Source of the DNA: Pseudonectria foliicola | Lineage: Eukaryota; Ascomycota; Sordariomycetes; Hypocreales; Nectriaceae | Length of the DNA: 64,000 bases | Reading direction: 5' to 3' | NCBI GenBank assembly: GCA_003693505.1 | Contig: QUZD01000012.1 | Location: 35,196 to 99,195, forward strand | In this document: one piece after another, positions 31,105-43,241 of the stretch | Numbering within the stretch: position 1 is the stretch's first letter | Layout: every line of letters begins with the position of its first letter | Translations under genes and position numbers: made by a program | Notes under the pieces: model-generated | What the model was told of the DNA's origin: nothing | Seen by the model: the letters and a program-made list of their open reading frames with translations, nothing else | Database searches by the model: none

Positions 31105-34100
31105 AGGAAACAGCCATGGTATATGCTGTCAGTCTCAGAATTGATTCCATCATCCCCAGGCAAGAGCGGATCTGACGTAGGTAGAGTAATGATATCAACA
31201 GCTGGATGCATATCGTGCCAGCGGCATGGACAACAAGCCTTTTTACTACGAACCGCCACCCAAGACACAAGATATGGCTACTATTAGATGATCTAGCTTT
31301 TATAGTTCCCCATGGGTATGATCAGGGATTTCAGTCTGCTACGATTGCCCTTGACTTGTACTCGATTAAGGCATGCTTTGAGCGGAGAGTGTTCTGGAAA
31401 GGCCCGTCATCCTCTATTCCTGTAAGCTTCGAAACGCCAGCATAGCACAACATGGCCAAAACCACGCAAATAGATGGCCAAGAGCCTCGAGTACCTCCAA
31501 AAGAGCGGCATCGGGTCGCCATCTTGTGCATTGAGTTCCATCATGCGCCTTCTCTGACGGTGCAATTGAGGCCTGCCATGTGGCAACTGTAGGACAAGAT
31601 GAAAGGGTGAACTGTGCACATACGTGTAAAAGCCCTCGATGGGTCAATACTCACAGATCCAGAAATCGTATGCATCTCAGGCTTGGTCCAAATTTCCTTT
31701 TCATGAAGGCAGCGGGTTGTAGTCCACCAAGACGGCCGACTGGGGATATTCGCCAAGCGACTATTCGACCCTGCGCTTGGTCAAGAGAATTGACATGGCT
31801 TACGAGTCATGGCTCTTAGAGAGTGATCGCCACGACTCTCCAGACACTGGTACTACATTCAAGCACAGGCACAAGACTCTAACCCGATGAAAATGTACAT
31901 TGACAAGCCGGTGGACATGTACATGCACTCGCTCAACTATTTAGCAATACCCTACAACAGAGATGGGGATATTCCAAGAGCAGCTTCATGACTGGAACAA
32001 CGTATCCTATGACGTGCTGTCGTCCGCAGGGGTTCGCCGGTTGTCTCTCGATTTGCGGGTATTCCCTGTCCTGTTGTTTCAGGTCGTTGCAACTGCTTTT
32101 CCAAGGCTTCCGGACCAGCCTGCTTCTGTACATGGCGCTTTCAGATATGAGGGAAATATGAAGTTGAAGGATTGCCGGTTGACCACATCTGACTTGGATC
32201 CGAAGCCAGAGAGTGAGACTTGACAACTCCTTTTGAAGAACCAATGGAAAGTTTGCGCGGGAACGAAGGATGAAGACTTTGGCTGTGCTTGTGAGCATGT
32301 ACGCTTTTGGTTGGATCAACGATGTCGGGAAACCAGTTGTGCTCTTGTGCTCTTGTGCTCTTGTGCCAGAGCGTCAAAGGAACCCTGAATTGGAGTTGAC
32401 CCCTGCTCTCTCCCGGTGGTCGATGCGCCGATCCCAGAAGCCCGAAACGAGACGGATGCCGCTGCTCGTAGACCGAATGACTGCCCAACTCTGGTTACGC
32501 AGCCCTGGAAAAGAAAGGACTCCGCCCTAGGGACTCTCCCGGGATTGATGAAGCTCATCAGAGCATCCTTGCTCTTGTTGTTGCCGAGCCTGCTGATCTT
32601 CGTCTCGATGGCACAGATATGCAATGGGATGATCATCCAAACAAGCACTATGTAGGTATGTACGGTATGTACGGACTTGAAGCGACGGAGGTTCCATTTC
32701 GCAAAGTGACGGCTGGCGCTCCATTGACCCTACGGATTGCACCGCAAGGAGGGCTGCTTGGAGGCCGGACAAGCCAACCTGCGGATGCTTGAGCTACAGA
32801 AGCTATCGTACGAGGACATGCCGCCCGACCCATGGAGGAAGAGAGAAGACGCCTCATCCAGCGTCGGACTTGACAATGGACTGGCCTGCTAACATGAAAC
32901 GGCAGTTTGTCGCTCCTCTGTGGCACTGTTGATGGATGTGCGGATACATTCTACTGTACAGTAGGTCCAGCATGTGTATGTGTGTACTTGTGTACTGTAG
33001 GCGGAAACGATCAGCACAGAAAACGGTCTGCCTGCAGCACTCATTGTAAGTGGGCGATGGAGCGCTTCTCGGCGACGCAGGAGCGACATCCGTAGGCGAG
33101 GTTAGCGCAAGAACTTTGTCAAACCAACTGTCGCAAGGCTTCAAAGGCTCACAAAGACCATGGCGAACAAACGCTCAAATTTGCAAAGGGAGCTAGCTGA
33201 TTACAGATGCCCTCTATAGTAAATCTTGTATGGACAACGAGGGCAGAGTCGGTCCCAGCCAGCAGTGCTTTTGGGCCGGGAGATGCTCCAATGTACGTAT
33301 GTAGTATGTATGTATCTGTAGGTACCTTATGTAGGTAGGTAGGTACCTAGGTAGAGACCTGGATGCGAATGGACCACGCCGTCGGATGATAACTTGGCAG
33401 TATTTGTACCCATGTTTCCAACGCCCGATCTCTGACATATATCACGACCTGACCTCAACACCCTGTGCGGAGAGGGCGGGTCTGAGTCAGGAGGGCGGCA
33501 AGTTTGGGGAGTAAACAGTCCTATATGACGGTTCAAGAGCAACTTGCTTGGGGGACGGCAAGATATGGCAGATGCTGGACCATTTGCAAGGGCAACAGTC
33601 CAGTCTCGTCAAGCGGAGAGAGAAGTGGGATGAGCTGACGGCTGTAGGCCATAACGGGCTTCGCATAAGATGATGAGATGGATGGCCTACCGGTACTGGG
33701 CATACATGAGGCAAGTTATATCTATGCACAAGGCGTGTCTCTCGTTTAGTGGACGAGGCGAACCCCCGCAGCCGTGATTGTGCTCAATGACCAATTGACC
33801 ATACTGACTCCTCCGCTCTGCGTGTTCGTGGTACATAAGATCCGCCATTGCGCAGCTGTCCTCTCACCTCTCCACCGTCTCATTCCGCAGCTGCAAGCGA
33901 GGCTTGTGGCAGGGCATTCCGATCCAATGTCGTTGGGTTACTTTGCAGTTGAATTTGCAGTTGCAGTTGCAGTTGCCGAGCAGCACAAGGCAGAACTGAA
34001 CTGAACTGAGCTGAGCTGAGCTGAACAGCAGCACGAAACAGCAGAAGAGCGCCCGACGTGGCTGGTGCTGGTCTAGTCTGGTCTGGTCTGGTCTTGGGCG

Positions 34101-34273
34101 TCAGGATGTGTGTGCAGGGGGAGGCTGCACACTCAGTTGGGGGATGCATTGGTTTTGAGGCCAAGCGCTATCTACAGTTTCTACCTACCTAGGTAGTCTA
34201 TGTGATAAGCAAAGGTGAGGGGAGAGGAGGGGAGAGAAGCAAGGGAAGCAAGCGTGCAGACCTATGAAACGCA

Positions 34274-34274
<1 letters not shown>

Positions 34275-34315
<41 letters not shown>

Positions 34316-34319
34316 TGCA
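34275..34319. repeat. (GT)n dinucleotide microsatellite
   Basis: About 20 GT units with one interruption. Confidence 0.95.
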
Positions 34320-35067
34320 TGTGTGTACTTTAGCTATCGTGGCTGGGCGCCAAGCAAAACACAAGATGGGCGCTAAAACGCCAAAAGGAAAAGAAAGAAA
34401 ACGAAGAGGTAACAAAACCCCCCGTTGTCCACTGATGACCCCAAAATATCACGTCAAGGAAAGGACCCTTGGATCCATGTTCATGTTGCGTAGGGACATA
34501 CAAATGCTCCGTCCAGAGTGCTGCGTTGCGTTGCGCTGCGTTGCATTGTGTTGCGGTATACAGATCAACCTGCTGGGATGGGCAGCCGGGGGGCGGCTGG
34601 CAGGCCTGCTTGATTGGCCAATAAGGGCTGCCAGTGTTGCGCCGGTGTTATGTACGTACCTAGGCACCTACTGTATTTAGGTTCCATTGGTTCTATTGTT
34701 ACTGTTAGGTACCGTATCCATCCTGGGCTGCCATTCATCATTCATCCATCTAACAGCGCTTAGCCAACGGTCTCTTTGTTACAGTACTGTACAAAAGAAA
34801 GTGGAAGCGGTAGCACAGGAGGGGCGATGGGGGGGGGGGGGGAGGGACCTATTGAGAGCGGCCCTGCTTGCCTGCCTGCCTGTCTGCTTGCTTGCTTGCT
34901 TGCACTTGGGTCACTGGCTGGCTGAATCCCAAGAAATAAATAAATCAGCGTTGCCATCCAAGTCTGCTCTCCAGCTGCATCTCACTCATCTTGCTTCAAT
35001 TTTCAGTCAGACTGGAACGACTGAAACTGGCCACTGGCCCGCACTAGCTAAAGCATTGCTTATGGGA

Positions 35068-35152
35068 AAGAAGAAGAAGAAGAAGAAGAAGAAGTCCTAA
35101 CAAGAACAAGCCGCTCCGCTTCTACTGCTGCTGCTGCTGCTGCTGCTGCTTC
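35068..35152. repeat. Paired triplet arrays (AAG)n and (CTG)n
   Basis: Nine AAG units (35068-35095) and about nine CTG units (35124-35151) only ~30 bp apart, 250-340 bp upstream of the CCCH gene start. They are probably in its promoter or leader. Confidence 0.9.
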
Positions 35153-35405
35153 CGCTCCTGGTCGAAACCAAAAGTCGCCCACAGTGCTGGACAGATTACG
35201 AGCGCCAGACTCCATCGCCCGCCCTACTAGTGTCGACGAGACTCCACGTGCCTTTCCCCAGATTCTTTCTTTTCTTTTCTTTTCTTCCACTTCAACCCGC
35301 CAGGCCGTCGACCTGAAGCCTCGAATATCCTTGCTGGGCGCCCCTAGATATATATCTCTGTCAGCAGCCCATGGTGTAGAATAGACCTACGGCCATTAAT
35401 CCACC

Positions 35406-37262
35406 ATGACTTCCCCCGCGGGTGTCCTCGATTTTCTTCATCGTTACCAGGCGCTGCAGCTCCAGCAGGACACCAGCAACAAGTTGGTCGAAGTGGGTAG
35501 CCAGCCAGCACGCCCAACAGCGCGGGATGCTGGAATGCATGCCCGCTCCAGCACTGATCCCCTGCTAATGCTCCATCTGCCCGCAGGATCTCATCATTTA
35601 CTGTCGAGACCTCGAGACCAGCCTGCGACTCGAAAACACCCAACTATCCGACAACCTGCGCGACGCCCAGCTCGACCTTAGCCATGCTACCCAGTCGAGA
35701 CGAGAACTACAGCAACGACTCCAGGATCTCCAATTTCAGACCGACCACGCTACCCAGGAAATTGATAACCTCAAGGTGCCTACATGCCGTAGCTGTCAAA
35801 TGCGTCTTGTCTGAATCATGACAGCTGATCAAGCTTGATCTAGAATCGCAATCCCTATGTCTTGGTTCTGATAGATGGCGACGGGCTTGTGGTGCGTTGA
35901 CCCCTGCTGCTACTGTAGACCGTTTCTTTTTTCTTTCTTTTTTTCTTTCCCTCTTAAGCCTGGGGTCGCTGTTTGGCGCATTTAGCTGACCGAGCCGCAA
36001 AGTTCCAACCGCATCTGATTAGGCAGGGTCTCGAAGGTGGCAAGAAGGCCGCATATGCCCTCCGCTCCGCCGTCGCTGAGCAGTGTGGTGAACATGCAGA
36101 CGAGGTCGAGGTCGTTGCTAAGGTCATGGCCAATGTCACTGGTCTGGCCAAGGCTCTGTATCGGGATGGCAGTCTAGACGACGTGTCTGACCTGAATAAA
36201 TTTATGGTTGGCTTCAACCAGGCCAAGGCTTCGTTTGATTTCATCGACGTCGGCTACGGCAAGGAACGAACCGACTCCAAGCTTAGAGGTTCGTCATGAC
36301 TGCACGCGAGTTGGAGAATGGAGCCTTGGCATGTGCTAACCCATCATGCAGAAACTACACGATGGCATCTGCGAAACCACAACTGCAAACAAATATTGCT
36401 GGGTATTTCTCACGACTCAGGTTATGCTCCGTTCCTGGACGAAATTCTGCGAGATGAGCGATCGCGACGAACCGTCACCGTGCTCGAGGGTGTCCCTGCT
36501 GTCTACGAGCTGGTTGCTACGGGAGTTAGGGTGGATAGCTTCACCACGGGCCTCTTCCGCACCGATAAGCTTGTTGACCGATCTACTTTCTCGTCGCTGG
36601 CCTCACTGCCCTCGCCGGCAACTGCGTCCTCGGCCAATGGCATGTTGACGCCTACCACGACAAAGTCCATGTCCCCGCCTGCTCCCGCGCCGGCTACAGT
36701 TGCCTCATATGCCGCCAAAGCCGTCCGTGGCGCGACCCCTCCCCCCAAGATAACGCTGCCTTTAAACCTCAAGGCGCCTGCGCCCAAGAAGCCAAGCTCT
36801 CCTCCGGCCTGGAACCCTGGACCTCGTGGTCTTGATCCCATTATTCAAGTCAGCATCCAGTCGATTGAAGGCATCAAGAAGCGCAAGGATAATAACAAGC
36901 TTTGTAACAATCACTATCTTCGGGGCCCGTGTCCCAAGGGCGATGTGTGTGGCTTCTTGCACAAGTATAAGCCTACTCCAGATGAGCTCCGCGCCCTAGC
37001 AGTCTTGTCTCGCCACAATCCTTGTACCAACGGACAAGATTGCGAGGTTGAGGGCTGTATATATGGTCATCATGTAAGTCTCATCTTGCACGCCATCTCA
37101 TGTCGTAAGACAAGCACAATGTTTGGTATGCTGACAAGAATATGACAGTGCCCAACAACAAAGGATGGCGTCTGTGGTCATCCTTATTGTAAATTTCCCG
37201 TCGACTCACATCCACCAGGGACTAAATTTAAGAATGCAAACATTGAACATAACTTTATTTAA
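35406..37262 (+). CDS. CCCH zinc-finger protein with N-terminal coiled coil and conserved fungal domain
   Basis: Six exons: 35406-35492, 35587-35775, 35844-35891, 36003-36288, 36352-37073 and 37149-37262; the frame closes at 481 aa. Residues about 5-90 are a predicted coiled coil. Exon 3 is only 48 nt and encodes NPYVLVLIDGDGLV, the hallmark start of a conserved fungal domain (DUF7923 type) that often precedes CCCH fingers. The domain continues with LIRQGLEGGKKAAYAL and GISHDSGYAPFLDEIL. A Pro/Ala/Ser-rich linker precedes the C-terminal C-x8-C-x5-C-x3-H finger (CNNHYLRGPCPKGDVCGFLH); a second Cys-rich segment ends the protein. A role in RNA binding is inferred from the finger; the LIDGDGL domain resembles NYN/PIN-like nucleases only in its acidic motif. 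The exon 3 acceptor is CTAG and the exon 4 acceptor AAAG. Confidence 0.88.
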
Positions 37263-37921
37263 GACGACCTTCACGGGGCAATTTTACAGTTTCAATCGAC
37301 AATTGCCATTAAGGATCTCAGGATGCCGACGCCAAATACGGAAACATGGTGGGTTCTTGAGCAGTACCTTTAGTATGCAAGACATTTAACAGATATATAT
37401 CAAACCTCGCGCGAGTTGGTAAGAATGGAACACCACACACCAACTATACATGAGGGGATGCAAAGAGCCTTCCAGCTCACGGGGCAGTGGATTGTCGTTT
37501 GAGACAGAAACACTGTAAAAGCCATACTTTAGTCATTTACCAATGAAAGATACTCTGCTGGAAAGCATTTGTCGGTTGCAAAGTGTTGTGCGGTTTGAAG
37601 CGCAGTGTGTTCCTGAGGCTGAAGAAGGGCATACTGAGTTGAGGGTTGAAACAACGTTGGCCGTACGCCACATGTGGCGGTGCGCTATGGACAAGTCGCT
37701 CCACAACCTCCACAACCACCACACCCCACCATCCCAAGCTCCAGCATCACGTCTCCAAACTCCGTCCACCATCCGTACAACCTCTCTCCCACCTCTGCTC
37801 CGCCTCCCCTAGCCAACTGTTTCCCTTTCGTGGCGGAAGGCGACTCACCAACCATCACGAGATCGACCCAATACCACACTCAGCTACACGCACAATCGCA
37901 AATCCTCGCCCACACATCACC
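37263..37921. other. Spacer between the CCCH gene and SRP19
   Basis: 659 bp, head-to-tail. The second half is C/A-rich (37690-37920), a typical promoter and leader of SRP19. An ORF starting at 37646 is in frame with SRP19, but its first codon is not ATG and it adds nothing conserved. Confidence 0.5.
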
Positions 37922-38746
37922 ATGTCTCACCCGCGGATAGAAGAGGTGTCCGACAGCGACTTCGACTCGGACCCGGCCGAGGGCGACATTGACGACTTTG
38001 CCGACTCGGACATTATCCGCCGCGTCCCCGACCCCAAGCCCGCCGCGGCCGGGGGCAGCTCCGCGCCGCCGCCGATGCCGATGGCGTCCATCCTCAACCC
38101 GGGCAACGTGCCGCCGACGTCGACGCTGCCCGCCTCGGCCGACCGCTCCCAGTACGCCGAGTACCAGTGCCTGTACCCCGTCTACTTTGACGCCAACCGC
38201 TCGCGCGCCGAGGGCCGCCGGGTGAGCGCGGGCCTCGCCGTCAAGGACCCGCTGGCGCGCGAGATTGCCAACGCCTGCTCGCGGCTGCGGCTGCCGACGC
38301 TGCTGGAGCCGGAAAAGGTGCACCCCAAGGACTGGGCGAACCCGGGCCGCGTCAAGGTCGGCCTCAAGCGCACGCCCGGCGCCGGCGTCAACAACAAGCA
38401 CCACCTGTACCGCCTCGTCGCCGAGCATCTGCGCGAGCACCCGACCACCGAGGACAGCCCCGGCCTGCGCGTCCGCATCGGCGGCCAGCTCCAGCCCGAG
38501 GGCGGCAAGCCCTACCCGCGGCCCGCCGTGCCCCGCGGCTGGAAGATGGGCGAGCTCGTGCCCTACCTGAGCCCCGCCATGACGGGCGGCGGCGTGTCGG
38601 AGAACCTCTTCAAGGACATGATGAAGGAGATGCAGGGCGGCGGCGACCCCATGGCCGCCCTCATGGGTGCCGGCGCGGGCGGTGGCAACGACGAGCCCAG
38701 CGGTGGGAAGAAGAAGAAGGAGAAGAAGGGCAAGGGGCGGGTATAG
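37922..38746 (+). CDS. sec65: Signal recognition particle subunit SRP19 (Sec65)
   Basis: Subunit of the cytosolic SRP that binds SRP RNA helices 6 and 8 and allows SRP54 loading. Single exon of 274 aa, start in CACCATGTC. The SRP19 core runs from about residue 80 to 190: YQCLYPVYFDANRSRAEGRRV, LEPEKVHPKDWANPGRVKV, then HHLYRLVAEHL. The N-terminus is acidic (SDSDFDSD) and the C-terminus ends in a Lys-rich tail after a Gly/Met-rich stretch, both usual in fungal Sec65. The coding region is extremely GC-rich at third positions, which creates a long antisense ORF. Confidence 0.95.
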   Translation: MSHPRIEEVSDSDFDSDPAEGDIDDFADSDIIRRVPDPKPAAAGGSSAPPPMPMASILNPGNVPPTSTLPASADRSQYAEYQCLYPVYFDANRSRAEGRRVSAGLAVKDPLAREIANACSRLRLPTLLEPEKVHPKDWANPGRVKVGLKRTPGAGVNNKHHLYRLVAEHLREHPTTEDSPGLRVRIGGQLQPEGGKPYPRPAVPRGWKMGELVPYLSPAMTGGGVSENLFKDMMKEMQGGGDPMAALMGAGAGGGNDEPSGGKKKKEKKGKGRV

Positions 38747-39155
38747 AGGGAGGGCGGGGCCAGGCAGGGTGATGAGGGTATCGGCAAGGGGAACTGGGCA
38801 GAAACGACAATCTTCTGGCCATTGAAGACCCGGAATAGTAAAGAACCCGTCATCGGTGGGGAGAGAAATGGGGGAGATACCACGAATATCACGATTCACA
38901 GACGTCGCTGCAGTACCCACCTACGGCAGATATGGCGAGGTGGTGCCCTTGGATCCTCTAAAACGAACGCTCGTAGTTCGCAGTTCCATGTTGCAGTTTC
39001 TAGAAGGTCTAGAAGGGAAGAAGAAGAAGAAATCATGATGACAAGATGTAATACAATTGACCAAAGGGGTATGCCACATTCCTCCAACAATGTACCTGTA
39101 CAACAAACCAACGCAACTACATACACACGCCATGCCTCCTCTCATACCACGCTTG
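38747..39155. other. Convergent 3' spacer between SRP19 and dynactin p150
   Basis: 409 bp tail-to-tail with an AAGAAGAAG run near 39018-39032. No gene is seen. Confidence 0.5.
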
Positions 39156-42100
39156 CTATACAGGTGCAACGCGGCCCTGGAGAGCTTCCCACTCGCGCGA
39201 GCCCACAATCTGCACATCCCGTCCCGTCATCCCCGGCACCACCTTGCCGTCTGCGCCGGCCATCCGTATCCGGAGCCGGGCCGCAGGGCCAATCTGGATC
39301 CGTCGCCCCGTCGTCGCCCCGCTGCGGTCCCCGGCGCCGTCGGGCTGGCCGCGGAGCAGCTCGGCCTTCTTGAGCACCGAGTCCTGCCAGGCCGTCCAGG
39401 CGGCGTAGTCCTCCATCTGCTTGGCGGTGTGGTACTGCGGCGTCGACCGGGCTGGTTTCCACGCGAGCTTGTCCTTGGGCAGGGCAGACAGGTCATAGAC
39501 GGCGGCTGACGAGGCCATCTTGAGCAGCTCGCCCAGCACGTCCTTGCCCTCGGCGGCCACGAGGCCACGGCGCTGTTGGGCCACGCCGGCGGGCTTGGTA
39601 AGGGGCGCTGCGAGCCAGTCATACGAGTGCTGCTCGGTTGTGCGTGCCCGGCGGTTGTCCTCGCGGAGGTACCGCACCGCCGACTGGAGACTCTCAATGT
39701 CCTTCTTGAGCGCGTCCATCTCACGGGCCGTCGCCACGGCTCGTTCCTGGCCGGCCTTGGCCCCAGCCGCGTCGGCGCCGTCGGCAAAGGCACGGCTGTC
39801 ACTGGCAATCTTCTTCCACTTGTCTCGCTCCGATTCGAGGCTCTTGAGCTCGCGGTCCTGCTTCTCAATATCCTCCTTGAGACTCCCGACCTGCTGGCCG
39901 GCCGCCTCAAGCTCGACTTGGAGACTCGAGATGCGCTCAATGTTGGCCTGTGCATCGCGCATGCGCGACTCGAGCGTCTCAATCTTGAGCACCGCCGTGC
40001 TCAGGTTCTCATCTCGCTGCGCAATCGTGCGTCGTGCCTCGCTATGCTCCTCCTTGAGTCGGCGCAGCTCTTCCTCTGCGTCCACAGGGATCGTCTTGAG
40101 TGCCTTGAGCTCCTGGGAGCGCAGACGCCAAGGTGCAGGAGCCACGTCGAATTCCTGCGTTTGGTCCAGGTCGGTGGCCAACGATGCCAGATCCGTCATC
40201 TGCGTCGTGAGCGTTCGCAGCTTGGCCAGATAAGTCGAGAAGAGGTCGGATTCGGCCGACGAGCTGGTAGTCAGGACCGTCTTGTAGACTGTGTTTTGAA
40301 CCTCGGTGTAGGTAAACGGCTCGGTTCTGCTCTCGTCCGAGGTCAGCAGATTATGAAGTCCAAGGCCGATATGTCGTGCCATGTCTGAAAGCTGCTGTGC
40401 TTCTTCTCCGCACTGGTCAAATACATCCCGAGTGTCGGGCGAAAGCGACAGGGATCGGGTCTTGAGGTCCTCCACAGCACGGACTGCCTTGCCGGCAATG
40501 ACCTTGGTGCCTCTGGTCTGCGTGATGACGAGGTCGGCCTTCTTAGAAAAGTATTGCGCCAGCTCGTCCTCTTCGCCCTCTGCCGGGATTGCTCGCTGAA
40601 CCAGGTCCCTGAGGGTAGTAAACGCTAGCGCGGCCGAGTCGAGGTTGCTCTGCATGATGACTGCCTTCATGTGCACCTCATCTGCATAGCTGGATAGACT
40701 GGTCGAGATGTGGACCTCGCCCAGGTGTGACAGAAGAGCAATCGTGCGATGCAACTCATCTGCACACTTCTGCTCCTTCAGCTCATCCCTGCGTAGGCCG
40801 TCAATCCACGAGTTGAGTGCCCGTTCCACCGGTTCCAGCTCAAAGAGCGCATTCTGATACCTGGAGAACTGCTCGGTGGTGCAGTGGCTCATGTCGCTGA
40901 CGAAGCGATCGCACATGGACGACACCCAGACGAGCTTGTCCACAGCGTCGCAGCCTGCAAACACGTCGTCCTCGTGGCCAGGGTGCGCCTGTCCAGTGGC
41001 ACGCTCCCGAATGAAGCCGTTGAGCAGGTTCGCCTTGAACGAGAGTCGGCGGAAGCGGAGAAGAGCCAAGACCGAGTCCTGGTCTTCCTTGTAGGTGTCT
41101 GGCAGGAAGAGCTTGAGAATCTCGAGGTGCTGCTCGGCCTCTTGTGCTTCCAATCGTCGCAATTCCAGCTCAATCGTCTTGACCTGAGCCTTGGCTGCCG
41201 AGAGTTGGAGCTTCATGTTGAGGTCCATCATGGCCCGTGACCGGTCGTTGAGCTTCTCCGACTCTCCCTCGGTCACGGCCTGGGAGGCTCGCATATCGTC
41301 GAGGTCGCTCTGCAGGCTAGTGACGAGCTCCCTGAAGCGGGAAAGCGTATACTCCATGTCCTCGAGCGACTCCTCCTGTTGTGCAGCTCGCTTGGCTTGC
41401 TCGGCGATGACGCTGTCCTTGAAGTCCATTTCCTCTTGCATTTCCTTCTCGTTCTGGACGTGGTTGATCTCGAGCTCATCATTGATTTCCTTCAAGCTCT
41501 CCAGGTCGTCGATGACGGCCTTGAGCTCCTCAATCTGCTCAGACATGCTCATGTTTCGCTCCGTCAAGTCCTCGATCATGTCCTCGGCCCCGAGCGCGTT
41601 GTCGAGTTGTTGCCGCAGATCCTCGACGGCTGACTCGGACTGCTCCAGCTTCTCATGAGTAGCAGTGTACTTTTCCTTGACAATGCTGAGCTCTTTGACT
41701 TCCTCCTCGAGTCCAGAAATTTGGTCCTTGAGCTCTTCTTCGGTCGCTTGTGTAATGTCCCGCAGCCTCAGAAGTGCCTCTCGCAGTCGCTCGTTGTTGC
41801 GTTCCATCTGCAACCAACCGGTGCTCGCACGCTCTTCCTGTGACATTCCTTTGCTGTATTCCTCGTTCTCCTCGCGGAGGATCTCCACCTCTAGCTCTAA
41901 TTCTTCCGTCTTTTGCTTCAGCGCTTCTAGTTCGGCCTTCATGACTTCTGCCGTCTCCTCGGCCATTTCGCGGTCCAAAGTGGCCAGCTCCAGTGTGGTC
42001 TCGTGCTCGGCCTGCATCGCTTCAACGGATTCAAGCCTCGCCTCGGCCTCCTTGATTATTTTGCGCATATCGGTGTTTTCCTGCTGCATGGGCTGATATT

Positions 42101-43241
42101 TCTGCTGCAGTTTCTGGATTATACTTTCAAACTTGTCCCTCTCGCCCTGAACCTTTTCCAATTGCTTGACCTTGTCTCGGTCCTCGATGCGCTTCCGTTC
42201 GAGCACTTTGATCTTGGCCTTAAGGTCTTCAATCTCTCGACTGGCAGCGGTGCTAGCTGCGGGACGTGAGGCAGACGATGGTGTTGATCGCTTCGCCGTT
42301 GGCGGTGTTGAGGTGCGAGGCGTGGTATCTCCGGTAAGCTTCTCCAGCGCTTTAGTTCGGGCCTGGACTGGACTCCTTGGCTGCGGAGAAAGGATCTCGG
42401 TTTCCCCCTTGCTGGTAAAAGTATCGTCGTCCTTGTCAGATGAGCTGTTTTCTCTCGTCATCTGAGAATCTTCAGATGGTCGGCGCGACGCGGATCCTGG
42501 CCGTTGCAAAGTTCGTGAAGGCCCAACCGAGGGGACTCGGCCACTGGGTGTCCGCCCGGTAGTGGTGCTCGCCCGAGAGGTTACAGACGATATGGAAGGC
42601 TGCCGCGTTGTTCGAGAAGATGTCGGGGCTGGCGGAGGGCCCATCGACGGTCGCGGAGCTCCTGGCCGAGGCTTGGCAGCAGCAGAAGGGACTCGGGCAT
42701 TGGACGGTGTTCCGGTCCGAGAAGCAGCGGCGCTCGAGGCTGCGCTGAGCTGTTTCGTGGGGGACTTGGTAGGGGACTGGACGAGCAGGTGAGGGTTAGC
42801 AATCCGCTAGGAACAAGAGATGCGTTGCTCCCCTTGGACAGCACATACCCTCACGGTACTGGAAGGCCGGGACGTCCTAGGCCCCGGGGTGGGACTGGGC
42901 GCATTCATGCTCTTGCGCCGGCCCAGAGCGGCATCGCCAGTGCTCGACATCCTCCCGGCAGTGGAACTGAAGGTGCTCGAGGGTCGCGGGGGCTTCCTGG
43001 CAGTGGCGGGCTTGGGCTGGGCGATGATTGTGGCCATCATGGGCTTGACGAACATGCCGTAGCCCATGGGGCAGTCAAAGTAGCGCTCGCCCTGGACGCT
43101 GCCGTCATTCTTGCCCGTCTTTTCGTCGAGCTCGATTCCGATCCATTCGCCCACCTGGAAGTGCGTTGGGCCGGCAAAGCGGACGGTGCCCTTGCGGCCA
43201 TCCGACAGCTGGACCGTCTGGCCCGGCTTGAAGTCGGGCAT
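39156..43241 (-). CDS. ro-3: Dynactin p150-Glued subunit
   Basis: Largest dynactin subunit, which tethers cytoplasmic dynein to microtubules (Neurospora RO-3, human DCTN1 family). Exons are 43241-42849 and 42776-39156; 1337 aa. The N-terminal CAP-Gly domain has the GKNDGSV and GYGMFVK microtubule/EB1-binding motifs. A Ser/Pro/Thr/Arg-rich basic linker follows (residues about 85-240). The first long coiled coil is about 245-600, then a globular helical middle region of the dynactin type (FRRLSFKANLLNGF, AALAFTTLRDLVQRAIP), and a second coiled coil about 950-1140. The C-terminal ~110 residues are conserved-looking. The intron (GTATGT...CTAAC...CCAG) splits the CAP-Gly linker. Length and order match the family. 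Confidence 0.95.

Larger units (their letters stand above)
30497..35405. other. 4.9-kb gene-free region between PYR4 and the CCCH gene
   Basis: No ORF or spliced model I tried shows family motifs. 31000-33200 is AT-richer than the rest but lacks recognisable transposon coding. Features: (CCTA)n at 30680-30707, a pyrimidine tract 31068-31104, a threefold TTGTGCTC repeat (32337-32360), a GT microsatellite, a GCGTT-type array (34530-34556), AAG and CTG triplet arrays, and TACCTAGGTA motifs (33310-33353, 34180-34196, 34660-34672). Confidence 0.5.

Noticed and set aside
37880..38920. 346-codon ORF on the minus strand opposite SRP19
   Set aside because: It is a shadow of the very GC-rich third positions of SRP19; its composition (Ala/Gly/Val/Arg/His) is that of an antisense artefact and no motif is present.
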